Part shown: positions 22,801 through 33,899 of the stretch, piece after piece | Numbering within the stretch: the stretch's first letter is position 1 | How the letters are laid out: each line of letters starts with the position of its first letter | DNA from: Ectocarpus siliculosus | Taxonomy: Eukaryota > Sar > Phaeophyceae > Ectocarpales > Ectocarpaceae | Direction: 5' to 3' | DNA length: 46,290 nucleotides | Assembly: GCA_000310025.1 (NCBI GenBank) | Contig: FN649728.1 | Coordinates: 2,597,365-2,643,654, forward strand | The notes under the pieces: model-generated | Databases searched by the model: none | The model's input: the letters and a program-made list of their open reading frames with translations, nothing else | Told to the model about the DNA's origin: nothing | Made by a program: the position numbers and the translations under genes

Positions 22801-25529
22801 AAGGCGTGGTTACCCCAGAGCAAACTGGACATTTCAACCATACACCCGCCGATTTTGACTTCGCTCCCTCCGACGTATTTGTCGTGATGTAGGCTGTGAG
22901 GATAAAGGACAAAAAAATGGTCTTCAACGCAAAAGGGCGCTCCTCCGCGTCAGAGCAGGCCCCGCAGACTCGCTCGATATAAGCTGCAGTCGGCGTACGA
23001 ATACGGATATTTCAACGGTGGATATGCCTTTTTCAGCACCACTGAAGTTGTCCAAACTCTTGGGAATCCAAAAACAACGGACAGGACGTAAAGCTTGCTC
23101 CAGGGAGAGAGAGAAACCGCATGTAAAGGGAAACGACAAGCTATTCCTTTAGGTGTTCAGTTCTTCAAGGCCAAATTGACGTGCTGGGCCCCTGGCGAAG
23201 GTGCACCCACATCTTGAAACCTACAGTACTCAGAGATTTACGTGGGCGCACCTTGTTGGCCTCGTCGAAATCGACTTTGGCGACTCCCTTGCCCTCGCAG
23301 TGCATCCTGGGGGAAAAACAGCGCCAAACACTGTGGGTGTCGCATTCGCTCTTTGTAGCACGCGAATCCAAGACACGTTTGGCGAATGAAATGCCAGGAA
23401 TCTCTTGTTAAACGACGGTCCACCCTAATTCTACCCTTGCGTGATCATGGTGGATGAATACATCGCTTGCGGAAGTTTGTCCTACCGGTGGGTTGACGTG
23501 AGCTTACCAGAAGTTGTGATGCGTCCTACCTAGTTCTTTCCTTGTGGTTACGCTGTCTTCAGCTAGCTGTGGAAGTAAGTTTCGGCCACCACGGTCATGT
23601 GCGCTGTTGCAAGTTCCTCCCTACGTTGTATGGACGTTGGGCTATACCAAAGCCAACACTACCTTGTAGTCGTTAGCGTGGCCATCTGAAGATGTGAAAC
23701 CGGCGACTGCAGCGCTTTGACTTGGACTTTTGGCGAGTCGAGGAATGCGCCTATGTACTACAAAGGTTGTTCCAGAACCGCACTTGGTGAACGCGTCCCC
23801 CGAGGCATCTGTGTTGACCCGCATGAACGTGAAGACCATTCATTGATCGTACTGTCTGTCTTTCGGCACCCCCATGTAGAAAATCGCAGCACATGACACT
23901 TGTTTTTTTTTCTGTATCATTGGCCTCCTTGCACTGCGTGCGGTTGTCGCACCTACCTTGCAATTCCTTGATCGACGTGAGGAAACAACGAAAATCAAAC
24001 CCACCTCCCAAGCAGCCACATGGCTTCTACGTGACCTTCCATTGCCGCAAGCCTGAACCAAGCGGCCGCAGCGCCAAAATCCCGGCTACCACCTTGGAAT
24101 AACCAGGTGAAAGAAGACCTTGATTGAGATCAATGCATGAGATAAACATCCCCAACGTGTCCCAGCATGTACGCAGGTCTGACCTTGTCGCGAGATCCGA
24201 ATGGGGTCACACAAGGTTCTGGACAATAGACTACATAGCCCAGAACTTTGGAGCCTGGATAATCATGATTTCTGTTTTCTAGAGCCCGGCTTCCCGAAAT
24301 CTCTCGAGTATAACGTGGGAGTTACTGCAGCAGGTGCCTGGGTTGGAAGTTGCGTGGTGCCAGCGGACGACAAGCAGCTTCTCTTCTTGATACACATGTG
24401 CTTCTCAAACAGGCGCATGTAGCATCACCTCTCCCGTGCAAAAGCATGACTCCCAGTGCCGCCATGGCCTCGTGATGCCTAAGTTCAGCAGCCTTTCTCA
24501 TGTACTCTAGAGCTTTGTCGGCGTCTGGGGCCACCGAAATCCCGTAGAGCTTGAGCAGCCCTAAAAAGTACAAGGAATCTACCCGGCCAGGCGGGTAGAC
24601 ACGGCCAGCAGACACGCACGGGCAGGTAGATGGGGCGATGGGGGCTTGAGAAGTAGAAGAAATGCCCAAAGTTACTAATTCCTCGAGTCGTGTAGACTAA
24701 ACGTGTGTTGTCATTGCGTTGACTCTAACTCACACTACTGTGTGAGGGCAGACCGTCAGCCGTGGTCATCGCTGGCGACTGGCTCGTTATACTTGCTCTA
24801 GTACGTCGTATATCTCAATACTGCTAAGCAGTAGACCTTGGGGCAGTGCCCATGACTTAGCCTGAACTCACGCTACGGAGCAAAAGGTGCATTATCTGTC
24901 CCATGTATGTACGTGGTACCTCGGTTTCCCTGATCTGCTGCCTGTATCACCGACTGCACCACAGATGTCGGCACCTCGTGCCCGCGAATGAGCCCCAGAC
25001 CTTTCCCAAGGTCATAGTCAAGACCATCGGCAAGCGAGCTTGCTGAGGTCGATGCCACAGAAAATGACGACGAGGAGGAGGATAGTGGGGATCGACCCAA
25101 TTCAGCGCTCTGTTCTCGGCAGGCAAAACAAGTTGCAGGGGACAGCGGGCGGCAGATCGCTGCATGTGACCCACCAGCGACGTGGCTACATGTACAACGG
25201 ATGCTCGATACTACGGTATATCCCTCTGTGCCACAATTTGCATCAAATCATCGACAACGGGCGTGCTGCGGTGCGCTCGAAAATCTTCGTGCTCTTACAG
25301 CAGGCCCCGGCCAGCGATAAACCCTGTTGGATCCGCAAGTACGTGAAGACATGTAGGTCGCTGTCTACATACATGTAGACCTGCACGACCAGAAGAGGAT
25401 CCAATAACATACCGTTGTTTGAGCCCCAGGTTCATTGCTGGCGGCCTCGCAGTCGAGTGTCCCGAGGAAGCTGAGAATCAGCACTGTTGACACGAGCGCA
25501 CAGAGACGGCGCGCGGCTCTCGCGTGCAT
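19871..25529 (-). CDS. Secreted/ER-lumenal Sel1-repeat protein, HRD3/SEL1L-like
   Basis: Minus-strand exons joined in phase: 25529-25413, 25109-24920, 24578-24429, 24092-24005, 23306-23252, 22600-22549, 21946-21771 and 21247-21128 (316 aa so far). Exon 1 encodes a signal peptide (basic MHARAARR, then a hydrophobic core around LVSTVLILSFLGT). Exon 2 is Ser-rich. From about residue 90 there are five to six Sel1/TPR-like repeats, for example YFLGLLKLYG...ALEYMRKAAELRHHEAMAALG, AAWFRLAAMEGHVEAMWLLG, WFHRAAAKGNARGQHHLG, ARWYSLAATQGLAESNYHLG and SMMYLGKMFLYGQG. Such proteins (yeast Hrd3, animal SEL1L) scaffold ER-associated degradation on the lumenal side. The 3' end is unresolved. A possible last exon, 20018-19871 (ends VAGYDYGLIAEQS, stop), is phase-compatible but shows no Sel1 motif. 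Head-to-head with the acyltransferase-like gene at 25751. Confidence 0.88.
20527..20592. repeat. 17-bp tandem repeat, about 3.5 copies
   Basis: Units of ACAAGGTATGCCGYACG repeat with one or two changes each. The repeat lies between the last solid Sel1-gene exon and its candidate terminal exon. Confidence 0.85.
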
Positions 25530-25750
25530 GGTCTCGACGTCTTTGGATCAAATGTCGGTGGTTCGAATCCGCGGATCCGCACTTTTTTTTTTTTAAGGGG
25601 TTTCACGAAGAGCTGAGAAGCCGCACGCGCGCGGCACCAGCGCGCAGAGTTGGCCATTGTAGCGGCGGCGAGGCAACCACAGCTACGAGAACAACGCACA
25701 ACGCACCCCCCTTACCGACTACACCAGTCAGAGGGGGAACCACACTCGTC
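25530..25750. promoter_or_regulatory. Compact bidirectional promoter region (Sel1-repeat gene / acyltransferase-like gene)
   Basis: Only 221 bases separate the two start codons (25529 minus, 25751 plus), so both promoters and 5' UTRs must be packed here or overlap. The interval contains a pol III B-box-like GGTTCGAATCC at 25560-25570 followed by a T tract (25583-25594) on the plus strand. No TATA box is evident. Confidence 0.7.
25540..25594 (+). other. tRNA-3'-half-like sequence with oligo-T
   Basis: CTTTGGATCAAATGTCGG-TGGTTCGAATCC-GCGGATCCGCA-C-T12 looks like anticodon loop (CTTTGGA, as in tRNA-Gln UUG), variable region, T-arm with consensus B box, acceptor strand and pol III terminator. 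The matching 5' half (acceptor GCGGATC, A box) is absent, and that position is the coding sequence of Sel1-gene exon 1. It is probably a tRNA-derived remnant, not a functional tRNA. Confidence 0.45.
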
Positions 25751-28441
25751 ATGGAGGTAGGTCATTTGAAAGAGTAATGGAGAGTCTCGTGGCATGCCCT
25801 TGTAATGGCGAAGAATGTGTAGCCGGTTTTTCCTCTCTCTCTGTGCGTACTGCTGTAGACGTGCTATCCAAAACTCTCCGGCCGTCCTGCCTCTCTGTCG
25901 GGGAAAGAGCGGCGACGGTAGTCCTGCCGGTGCTGCTGTTTACCAGGCAGACATTGCGGCAAGGCGCGTGCGTGCCCTAGAGACGAACATCGCTAGGAGG
26001 TACCTTCGCAGGACCACCACGGTACCCGCGGGTAGTCTATGCGTTTTGTTCCAAACAGGAGGAGTGTAGTTGCACTTTGCGTGGTTTTTTCGTCCCGTGG
26101 TTGACTGAAAAGTGGCACCGCACCCGTTGCCTACAATCGCTCGGCTAACACACGCATTGGGCGCTGGTGAACGGCCTCCTGCTCCGTTGATAGAACCGAG
26201 ACCCCTCGAGATCACTAACACAACATTTGTTAGCGGAGGTTGGGTAGGCCTGTTTGAGCTCTCTCTTACACTCAGTGAGGTGACGCACACATGGCACTCA
26301 TCATCTTCCGATCCGGCAAATTGCTGCTGTGCATGGACGGTTTGCCCGTTTGCACCCCCGACTTGTTGTGTGCATGATGGCCGTCGACTTCCGTGTATTG
26401 TGCAACACTTGAACACACACGCGCGCTACGTACGCATGAGGGTAGCCGATGGGCAGCGCGGAGTTGTTCCCGTTGCTTCGGCCCTGCGCGTATTTTCCCG
26501 CATAACGCATGTACACCGCAAAATTGCACTACTGTTCAAAATGAAGCCATGCATGATCGGCAGAGACGCCGAAATTCTTGGGTACTTTTTCAGCAATCGG
26601 ACCTTTTCAGCTGCGTAGAGGGCCGGCACCCGTCTGAGGCTGGCAGGATCTACGAGCAGCGGTTGCGAGTAGCAAAGGCCATACCAAATAACATGAGAGG
26701 AAATTAGGATTTGGGGTGAGATGGCGGCTCGCCTTGCCCGATCGACGGATAAGCTGCGCCGCATATTCAAATGCCGAATGATGGCCTTCAAGAAGAAAAA
26801 TCGTGTGGTCAGCATGTTATTCTTCATGTGTTTGCGATGAACGTGAGCAGCCTCCCGTACGCGCCTCTCCTTAACGAGGTAGGCGTTCCTTAACGGTGTA
26901 GGTGTTATCGTTACCTCGCAATTATTCATTGCGCTAAAAAAACGTGCTGCTCCACCTCAAACCTCACCACTCCAACTACTGCTGTTCTGTGTATCCGTTG
27001 TTCCACACTTCCACTCACTCACACCCGGTACCAAGACAGGTCTCCGTGGGCCTGAACGTGTGCACCATCTAGACACATCTCAATCAACTCTGCGCCATCT
27101 CCAAACTCTCCGAGATCAAAGTGCTTGGGCCTTTTTTGGTAGACACTTAGGGAACGCGTTCTCCCCCCCCCAGCGTCATCCTTGTGAAACGCATATGCAT
27201 AGTTGTAGCCTGGGCCGGCGAAAACCCGACATATAGCTCCGTCCTCCGTCCTGGTATTTTAGTGACATGAGTACCCCCACCCCCACCCCTACCCCATTTC
27301 CGTGTTGTGTATCCCCCCGACGGACCGCCGCCCTCCCCCCTCTCTCTCGCCTTTCCAGAAATTCAGTAAATGGGCCGATCGGTCTTCGGGGGTGAACCCG
27401 TTCGTTCCCTTCCCGCCCCGGTCTCCCAAGTCTCTCTGCCTCCTGGTTCCGGTGTACCTCCTGCGGCTGTGCCTGGCCCTCGTCCGCATGCCGGTGGCGC
27501 TGTCCCTTCTCATGACGGCTTCCGTCGGAGGCGCTCTGTCCAGGTGAGCCCGTTGTTGAGCCCCTTTGTGCGGGGTTAAGACTCTAAAACACCACTGCTG
27601 TAGAGCAGCCACTGTGCTGCAGCGTAAAAGAACGTACGTAGGCGACGGCACGTTCCATTGGCCAAGAAGGTGTGGCTCCAACGACCGGCGCTTCACGATG
27701 GACTTGACTCACTGCTGCTTTGTGGTGTGGCCCACGTTGGCGGCGGCTCAACTCGGCAATCGATTGAAAATAGCTCACCCTTTGATTTGTGTGAGAGAAG
27801 GGGGGGGCTGCGTTGAGCATGGTCACACAATCTTCGATCTTCGTGAGAGGGGGGGTTGGAAGGGAGGGAGGGAGAGAGAGAGAGAAAGAGGGAAGGGATC
27901 TTTGCTCGATGCGCTTCGGAAATGCGGTCCCTTTCCGGGGGGGGTTGGGCTGGTCTATGGTCTAGGTTCAACTGCTGTCGCTTCCCGATCAGGAACTTGT
28001 GTCTGTATCACCATGCACTGATGCTGTTGGAAGTGTCGATGCATACGAAGTACGCTGCCGTGGGCAGTGTATCGAGGCGATGTAGGAACTTCGCTGTTAC
28101 GTTATACCTTCGTGGATACTGCGCTAGACAGTAGTAGATCGCACCGACATATCGCCCTGCGCCCACCCACGCTGCACGAATGACGTGCTGGTGTAGTTGC
28201 TTGATGCACTGCTGCTGCTGCTACTGCTGCATCTAAAGTCTGCACTGCCTACTGCGTCATCCCCTGTGTGTTTGCCACAGATACTTGCCGGTGTTGATGG
28301 CGTTTTGGGCGGCGGAGCGAGCGATGAACGGGTTTTCGTCCGACCAGGTCTGGAGCACGAGGTTTCTCCTGGCGATCCCGCTGCTGGTGAGCACATGCAC
28401 GTGTGTACAGTACGCATACGGAGAACCAGCATGCCGTTAGA

Positions 28442-28479
<38 letters not shown>

Positions 28480-31400
28480 GATTGCATGTGAAGAATCAGC
28501 AAGTCCTTGATTCTGCTGCTGCTGCCGTGAACAAGAGGCCGATGAACCGTTCGCCCAACCCGAGAGTGGTCGCAACGCCATCACCAGGGCTGTGCTGTTG
28601 TCCGTTCTGTGTGGCGGGCTTGTTGCTGCTGGGCGATGCCTGGGACAGGCACGACCGCCGGATTCCTCTTTGTGCCAACCAAGCGACTTACATCGCACCA
28701 ACGTTGATTCACAGCAGTTTGAAAACCGACGTCAACCATCCTTGAAAAAAAAAAAACTGCCTTGTACAGGTGTTTGCTCAGTTCGGAGCATCCGTGTTCC
28801 GGGTGTTCCTGGTGCGGATCCCCCTCCGGCTAGCGCTGTCCGTGATGGGCATCAAGCTGGAGGAAAAACACGCCGACCTCAGGCGCCTCGGATTACGGTG
28901 GGCATTTCTGAGCAGGACGTGTTCGTAGATAGCTCGGCGTTCGGGCCTGCGCCTGCCGCTACTGCGTGTTGACAGGATGAGGATTTGGACATCGGCCGTG
29001 GTGTGTGTTGTTCTGTGAGGTCGTGATGTGTGATTAGCGGTGGAAGAAGCACGGCTCGGTTTTGCTGGCAAGGCGGTGCTGATTATTTTTCCAAAAGCAA
29101 CTCGCAGTCGCAAGAAAAGCGCGCTTGTGGTTGTGGTGATGTGGTGGCGGCCAGCGTTCCGATGAGTGCGGACAGCCCCAGGATGTGTTTCGTGCAGCGC
29201 AGCAGTCAAGCACAGCAGCGGTGGCATGTAGCAAGCAGCGCCCTGCACGTCTCGTCTCGGCAGAACAGTCTTCGTTTCACACGATAGCCCACAAAAACGA
29301 GCCGCGGTGAACGAGCTCTTGGCCAGCCGCCCCGTCTTGGTAGAGTAGCTAACGCATGGTCTCGTGGTGTTTTCTGTGTGCTCTTATGCATACCGTGTAC
29401 TTTTCTTCTTTTTTTTGCTCGTCTTTTTGAAATCGAAAGGTCGCCGGCAGCGGAGCCGCCTTCTGGTCGGCCCGGAGGGGGCATCTACCGGGGCGATATC
29501 ATCGTTAGAAACAGCTGCTGCTTTCTCGAGGTGCGTGCAAAAAAGTGTGCTTCTGTGTTTGTTTGGCATTGGTACTGAAGGGAAAGTGCGGCTCCCCGAG
29601 ACTCACTTACCTACCTGCTGGGCGGGTTCTGGGATGATATCAACGCACCGCCCTGTCGCTCGTCGTTCTTCCTCAATCCGCTCCCGCATTTAGGCACAAG
29701 GCAGTTAGAGAACATGAGGTTCACAATTTCGAAACGTCAATAAATTGAATCCGACCCTAAACTAACTAACACCACCAACAGAGGAACCAAACAAGCCCAG
29801 GGTTGCGAAAGTTATCGTTTGGCGGGTGCGGGCGCTTGCTACTGTATGAAACGTGTCTATTTCGCCCCCTCGTGATAAAACGCCTCCCAAGGTGCTGTAC
29901 CTCCAGTCTCGGGTCACCCCGCAGTTCACGGCCATCGCCGCGGGAGGGGGATCAGCACCGGTAAGAGAAAAACCGTTACTGCGAGGGTACTCACTCTTCT
30001 GTAGCAGGCTGTTTTGTCATGTGCCATGCATCGTTGTTGTCGGGATGTCGCCCTTCGCGATGTTCTCGCCCCATCGATCGGCATGCCGTTGTAGCGTCCT
30101 GATGGACTTGTGTATGGTCTACATTACCCGTTTTTTGCAATATAATGTACACCTGCTGTTTCTCCCGTTCGTCCGCACTGAATCCCTCCCCCCCCCCCCT
30201 TGTTAGCGAGGTCAATGGTCAAAGGATTACGGCATGCAGGACTATGAGTACCCCCCCCCCCCCCCTTGTTAGCTCTCGGTTCTCCTCGCCTTTTTCTTGG
30301 GCACGTCAATCCTGTTGGACACATACCCTGCACCTCCATCGTTCGTGGTGACATACGTCCCCCCCAAGTGTTTCCTCCTGTTGTGATGGGACTGCTGTGT
30401 GCTGCTGTTCGTTCAGGTGAATTTGACTAGAATCCGGTTTGTCTCTGCGGTGCTGGGCTCGTTCCGGGGGCCTCCTGCAGCCGGCGCCCTCAAGAAGGTA
30501 CACAGCAAGGGGCACCGCGTGCATTGTAGTGTTTGTGCTGTTTTTGTGCACACATGGTTAGCAGTTGTTGACTTCTTTACATCGAAAATGCTCTGATCTC
30601 TGTAAAGCACCTTCGAACATCGGTGCCCGTTCCAACTGACGCGGTCGCGTTCCGTCATAGGCGAGCTACATACCCGATCGTGTGGCGATGTACTTTCCGG
30701 TGTGTTTTTTCAGCGCAAGCCGAATGTTGTATGTATGCTGTGTACTGCGCCCTTTCAAGCGGCTTTGCCGTTCGTTTTCGGGCCACCAGGAGTGCGCCTA
30801 TACTCAAGCCGTGTGGTATCTCTTACTGCCGTCAGGGGCAACAGCAACTCCGAAATGGGTGCATCGTGACTACCGTACTGAGTGTTGAATAAATAATGTA
30901 ACGATTTTGGGCATGCTATCTTACGTTCCGACGAAAGTCCTCGATATCGTCCAATTTTTTTTTCGCAACTCGTGTGTCTTTACCGCTTCCCGCCTCACGA
31001 GGCCCGTTCGACACGCACGAAAGACATACGTTTCGCCTTTTGTCACGGGCGGTATTTCAAGTCGATGGAGCGGTGTAGACCGGCTGGTATATACCACTGT
31101 TCTGCAGAAAACGCCCACACCTGTTGACGACGACGACACGTTTGGTACCTTTAGGTGGAGAAAGGACTATAGCCTCAAAAGGTACGAATCGCTGTCGTGT
31201 CAATATATTACCACCATTCCACCAATGACTATTGAGGTCTTTTTACATCCGTCCCCCCCCCCCCCGTCTGATTCTTGTGTGTACAGGAGCAAACTTTGCG
31301 TGATATCGTCACGGCACCACGAGGAAGGACGCGCTCTATCGTCGTCGCCCCCGAGGTGACCAACCAAAAATACCTTCGTGAATACATCAATTTTATGCAT

Positions 31401-33660
31401 ACTCCTTCAGAAGGCATCATCGCCCACCCCCCCAAAAAAGCAATAAGCAAAAGGCAGTATTTGGAAGTACTTGGGTAGACAGCGGGCACGATACGTCTGA
31501 CCTTCCAGCAGATTGTCTCTTTTTTTGTCAGGTGGCTTTGGCGGGGTCGCTTGTCGCGCGCACGGCGCACAACGTGGCAATTAAGTACATATAAGTATTA
31601 ATTCATCGTATTTAGCGAAAACGGCGCCGAGGGTTTAACCACCACCTCCGGGCTTGTTGTTCAGCGTTGGTTGTTGGACCTATGCATACGACAGTCTCTG
31701 CAAATACAAGTGTTAAAAAAACACTCTCGCCGCGGTCGAGTTCCCCTTCAACCGTCCTCTACTGCGGTACCCCCGTCCTTGCTCAGGCGGCGCGCACAAA
31801 CGGAGCCGGGGTCTTGCAGCTATCCCGGGTGTTCGACTCCTTGGCGCATCCCCCCTCAGGGGACACCAGCGGCTACGTAGCCCAGCCGGCGGTGCACCTG
31901 GTGACGTTTTCGTACAACAGGGGCGGCAGAGGCGACGGCGGGGGGCGGGGGGGGTTCAGCCCGGCTCAGCCCGTGGGGTCGGCGTTGCGGCAGCTCTTCT
32001 GGCTTTGCTCTCAGGTGTGCCACGTTTGCTAGAAAAATAAATAGATAGTTGGAGTAATAAACGTGTTGCCGGACGCGATGCGATGAGTTGTGGAGCTGCA
32101 ATGAGCCTCGGCGGTATACGTCGGGATAAACGCTGAGTTTTGCGGGTCCTTGCCTGGCGTTGGCGTTTTTTTCGTGGCGATGCCCACCTTTGGTAGGGCT
32201 CCTTTATGTTGCGGCTGCCGCGTTGTGCCTGCTGTGGGCGCCTGCGGTCATGAACACCCTCCCCACTTTTGTCCATGGTGCTGCTCTTACTGTGCACGGG
32301 AAGTAGAATTGTCGTGCGGGAACATTTCGTGGAGGGTGCACCAATCGCCGTTCCTTACCACGGGGCTTCGTTGCCCGCTGGATTTTTTTGGCGCTTATAA
32401 GAAAACACATGGCCCTCTTTCCTGCCGAAGTCCTACCCTGGGAAGTCCTACCACAGAATGTTGTGTTTGATGCGCTGTGATACATGTAGACGAATTAAGG
32501 CCCTTTGTCATGCGCTCCCACCCACTGCCCTCTCACTCCGGCCAACAAAGTTGTCGCGAACCACGATGGAAGTTTCTTGGGTGGCGGCTGCAGACGTGCC
32601 CAGGTTTCCAATGAGGTGAGAGGCGTTGTGGACCACTTAAGGCGGCCTGCGACACAACGTGAACGACTGTGAAAACGGTATGACAGGTACACCATGGGCG
32701 GCATCAATAAATTGTGTTAACGAGGTGATGCTGAACGGAACCCTCACGGATGCCTCTGCCCGCCGTTCAGGCACACCCCGCTAAGCGTTTGGTTTGTCCT
32801 TGTGGTGACGAACGCCCTATTTAACGACTTTGCTTGCTTTCCTAGGTTCATGATGGGAACCATCCCGTCCCCCTATTTCGAATATGCCCGCACACCCCCC
32901 TCCCCCCCCCCCCCCCGTCCGCTCTCTCTCGTTATTTCTGGTCTCTTGGCGTGGCTACGGTTTGATGTGGAATCAGGGCGATCAGTCGCATTTCCTCAGA
33001 TCCTTCTCGGAAGTTTCCTGGCCCGTCTCAGCTGCAGACGCCAGCGGCTTGGACAGAGGAGGTGAGACAAGAGCCAAATGTTTTGGTCTGTGTTAGAGCC
33101 AAACGTTTTACACAGTCTGAGTTGGCCTGGTACAGACTGGAAGGGGCCGTCTGGGGGCGGTTTGGCAATCGCATAAAAAGCTCACCATATTTTTGGGGTG
33201 CTGTTGCGGTTGTACCGTTGGCACACCTCCGCATGCACCCCGCCTACATAGCCCAAGCTTGTCCCACTCCCACCCCCTGTGATCGTGTTCTCTCCAACCC
33301 GCCTACGTACGCTGCTTACACGGCGTGTCTCGCGCGTCTCGTTACTCCTTGAACCACTCGGTGCGGTGCGGCTGATTGTGTTGGTCGCACCGCATGCTCT
33401 TGTTGCTGCCTATTGCTCCCCCGTCTCCCCACACACTCTCGAATCCCCAACCCTCTTCGTGGTGCCCACGAATCAACACCCTGCTTGTCTCGCCCCGTTC
33501 CGTTGCGAAGATTCGGTCGCTGATGGCGGCGATGATCGGACGGCCCAAGCTTGCGCTCGGCAGCAAGGACTTCGCCACCTTCGTAGCATACTACGACCTG
33601 GTCAGCAAGGGAGACAAGGCTGGGGCGGCCGCGCTCGCAGACTCTCGCAGCAAGAACTGA
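25751..33660 (+). CDS. LOA1/VPS66-like lysophosphatidate acyltransferase homologue (PlsC superfamily) with degenerate HX4D
   Basis: Exons: 25751-25756 (ATGGAG), 27359-27543, 28281-28386, 28770-28897, 29440-29530, 29892-29960, 30417-30497, 31287-31355, 31787-32014, about 32551-32615 and 33511-33660 (TGA). Phases agree except at the junction into the last exon, where an exon is missing or misjudged. The product is about 390-410 aa. The start MEKFSKWAD..SGVNPF matches the LOA1-type N-terminus, and a six-base coding exon is needed to give it. A long hydrophobic segment spans about residues 33-60. The acyltransferase block runs from GDIIVRNSCCFLEVLYL (residues about 159-176) to APE-AARTNGAGVLQ, VHLVTFSY and the C-terminal LMAAMIGRPKLALG. 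The canonical catalytic HX4D reads S167...E172 here. Yeast LOA1 makes phosphatidic acid at ER and lipid droplets. This copy may be inactive or mechanistically different. Confidence 0.8.
28200..28535. repeat. CTG/CAG microsatellite cluster
   Basis: A CTG run at about 28447-28478 has shorter CTG clusters at 28208-28232 and 28514-28526. The main runs lie around the 28281-28386 exon in introns 2 and 3 of the acyltransferase-like gene, not in coding sequence. Confidence 0.85.
30200..30273 (+). mobile_element. Very short LINE 3'-end insertion with poly(C) tail and target-site duplication
   Basis: The direct repeat (C)n-TTGTTAGC occurs at 30188-30207 and 30251-30273. Between the copies lies GAGGTCAATGGTCAAAGGATTACGGCATGCAGG... 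ending GAGTAC plus about 15 C. This matches the 3' end of the LINE at 43921-43980 and the fragment at 44530-44590. It reads as an extreme 5'-truncated retroposition of about 58 bp, in intron 6 of the acyltransferase-like gene. Confidence 0.68.
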
Positions 33661-33899
33661 TGTGCTGTTTCGGGTTGATCGCGGCATCTTGTTCCGTTTG
33701 GTGTTTTGCTTGGTTGGGCCTCGTTTCATGGCAAGTCGATGTCGTTACCGTTGTTGGTGTGTTGTCCTAATGGGGACACGGTGTTTTGGGGCTCGAGGCT
33801 AGTTGTTGGAGATGCCGTGGTTGTGCGGCAAAAGGAAGCAAGGCCAAGGCCACGTGAATGGGAGGAGGGGTGGGGGGGGAGGAGGGGAGGCAATGAGCT

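Noticed and set aside
23751-24011. Minus-strand frame with CAAIFYMG-like peptide between Sel1 exons
   Set aside because: It looked Sel1-like, but the exon at 24005-24092 splices in phase directly to 23306-23252 (WLLG-RMHCEGKG), leaving no slot for it.
25500-25594. Functional tRNA-Gln gene
   Set aside because: Only the 3' half is present. The 5' acceptor strand and D-arm positions are Sel1-gene coding sequence.
31531-31575. Possible exon VALAGSLVARTAHN in the acyltransferase-like gene
   Set aside because: It follows a good acceptor, but the exon at 31787 joins 31355 directly in phase and supplies the expected PE-x-x-R-T-N-G motif.
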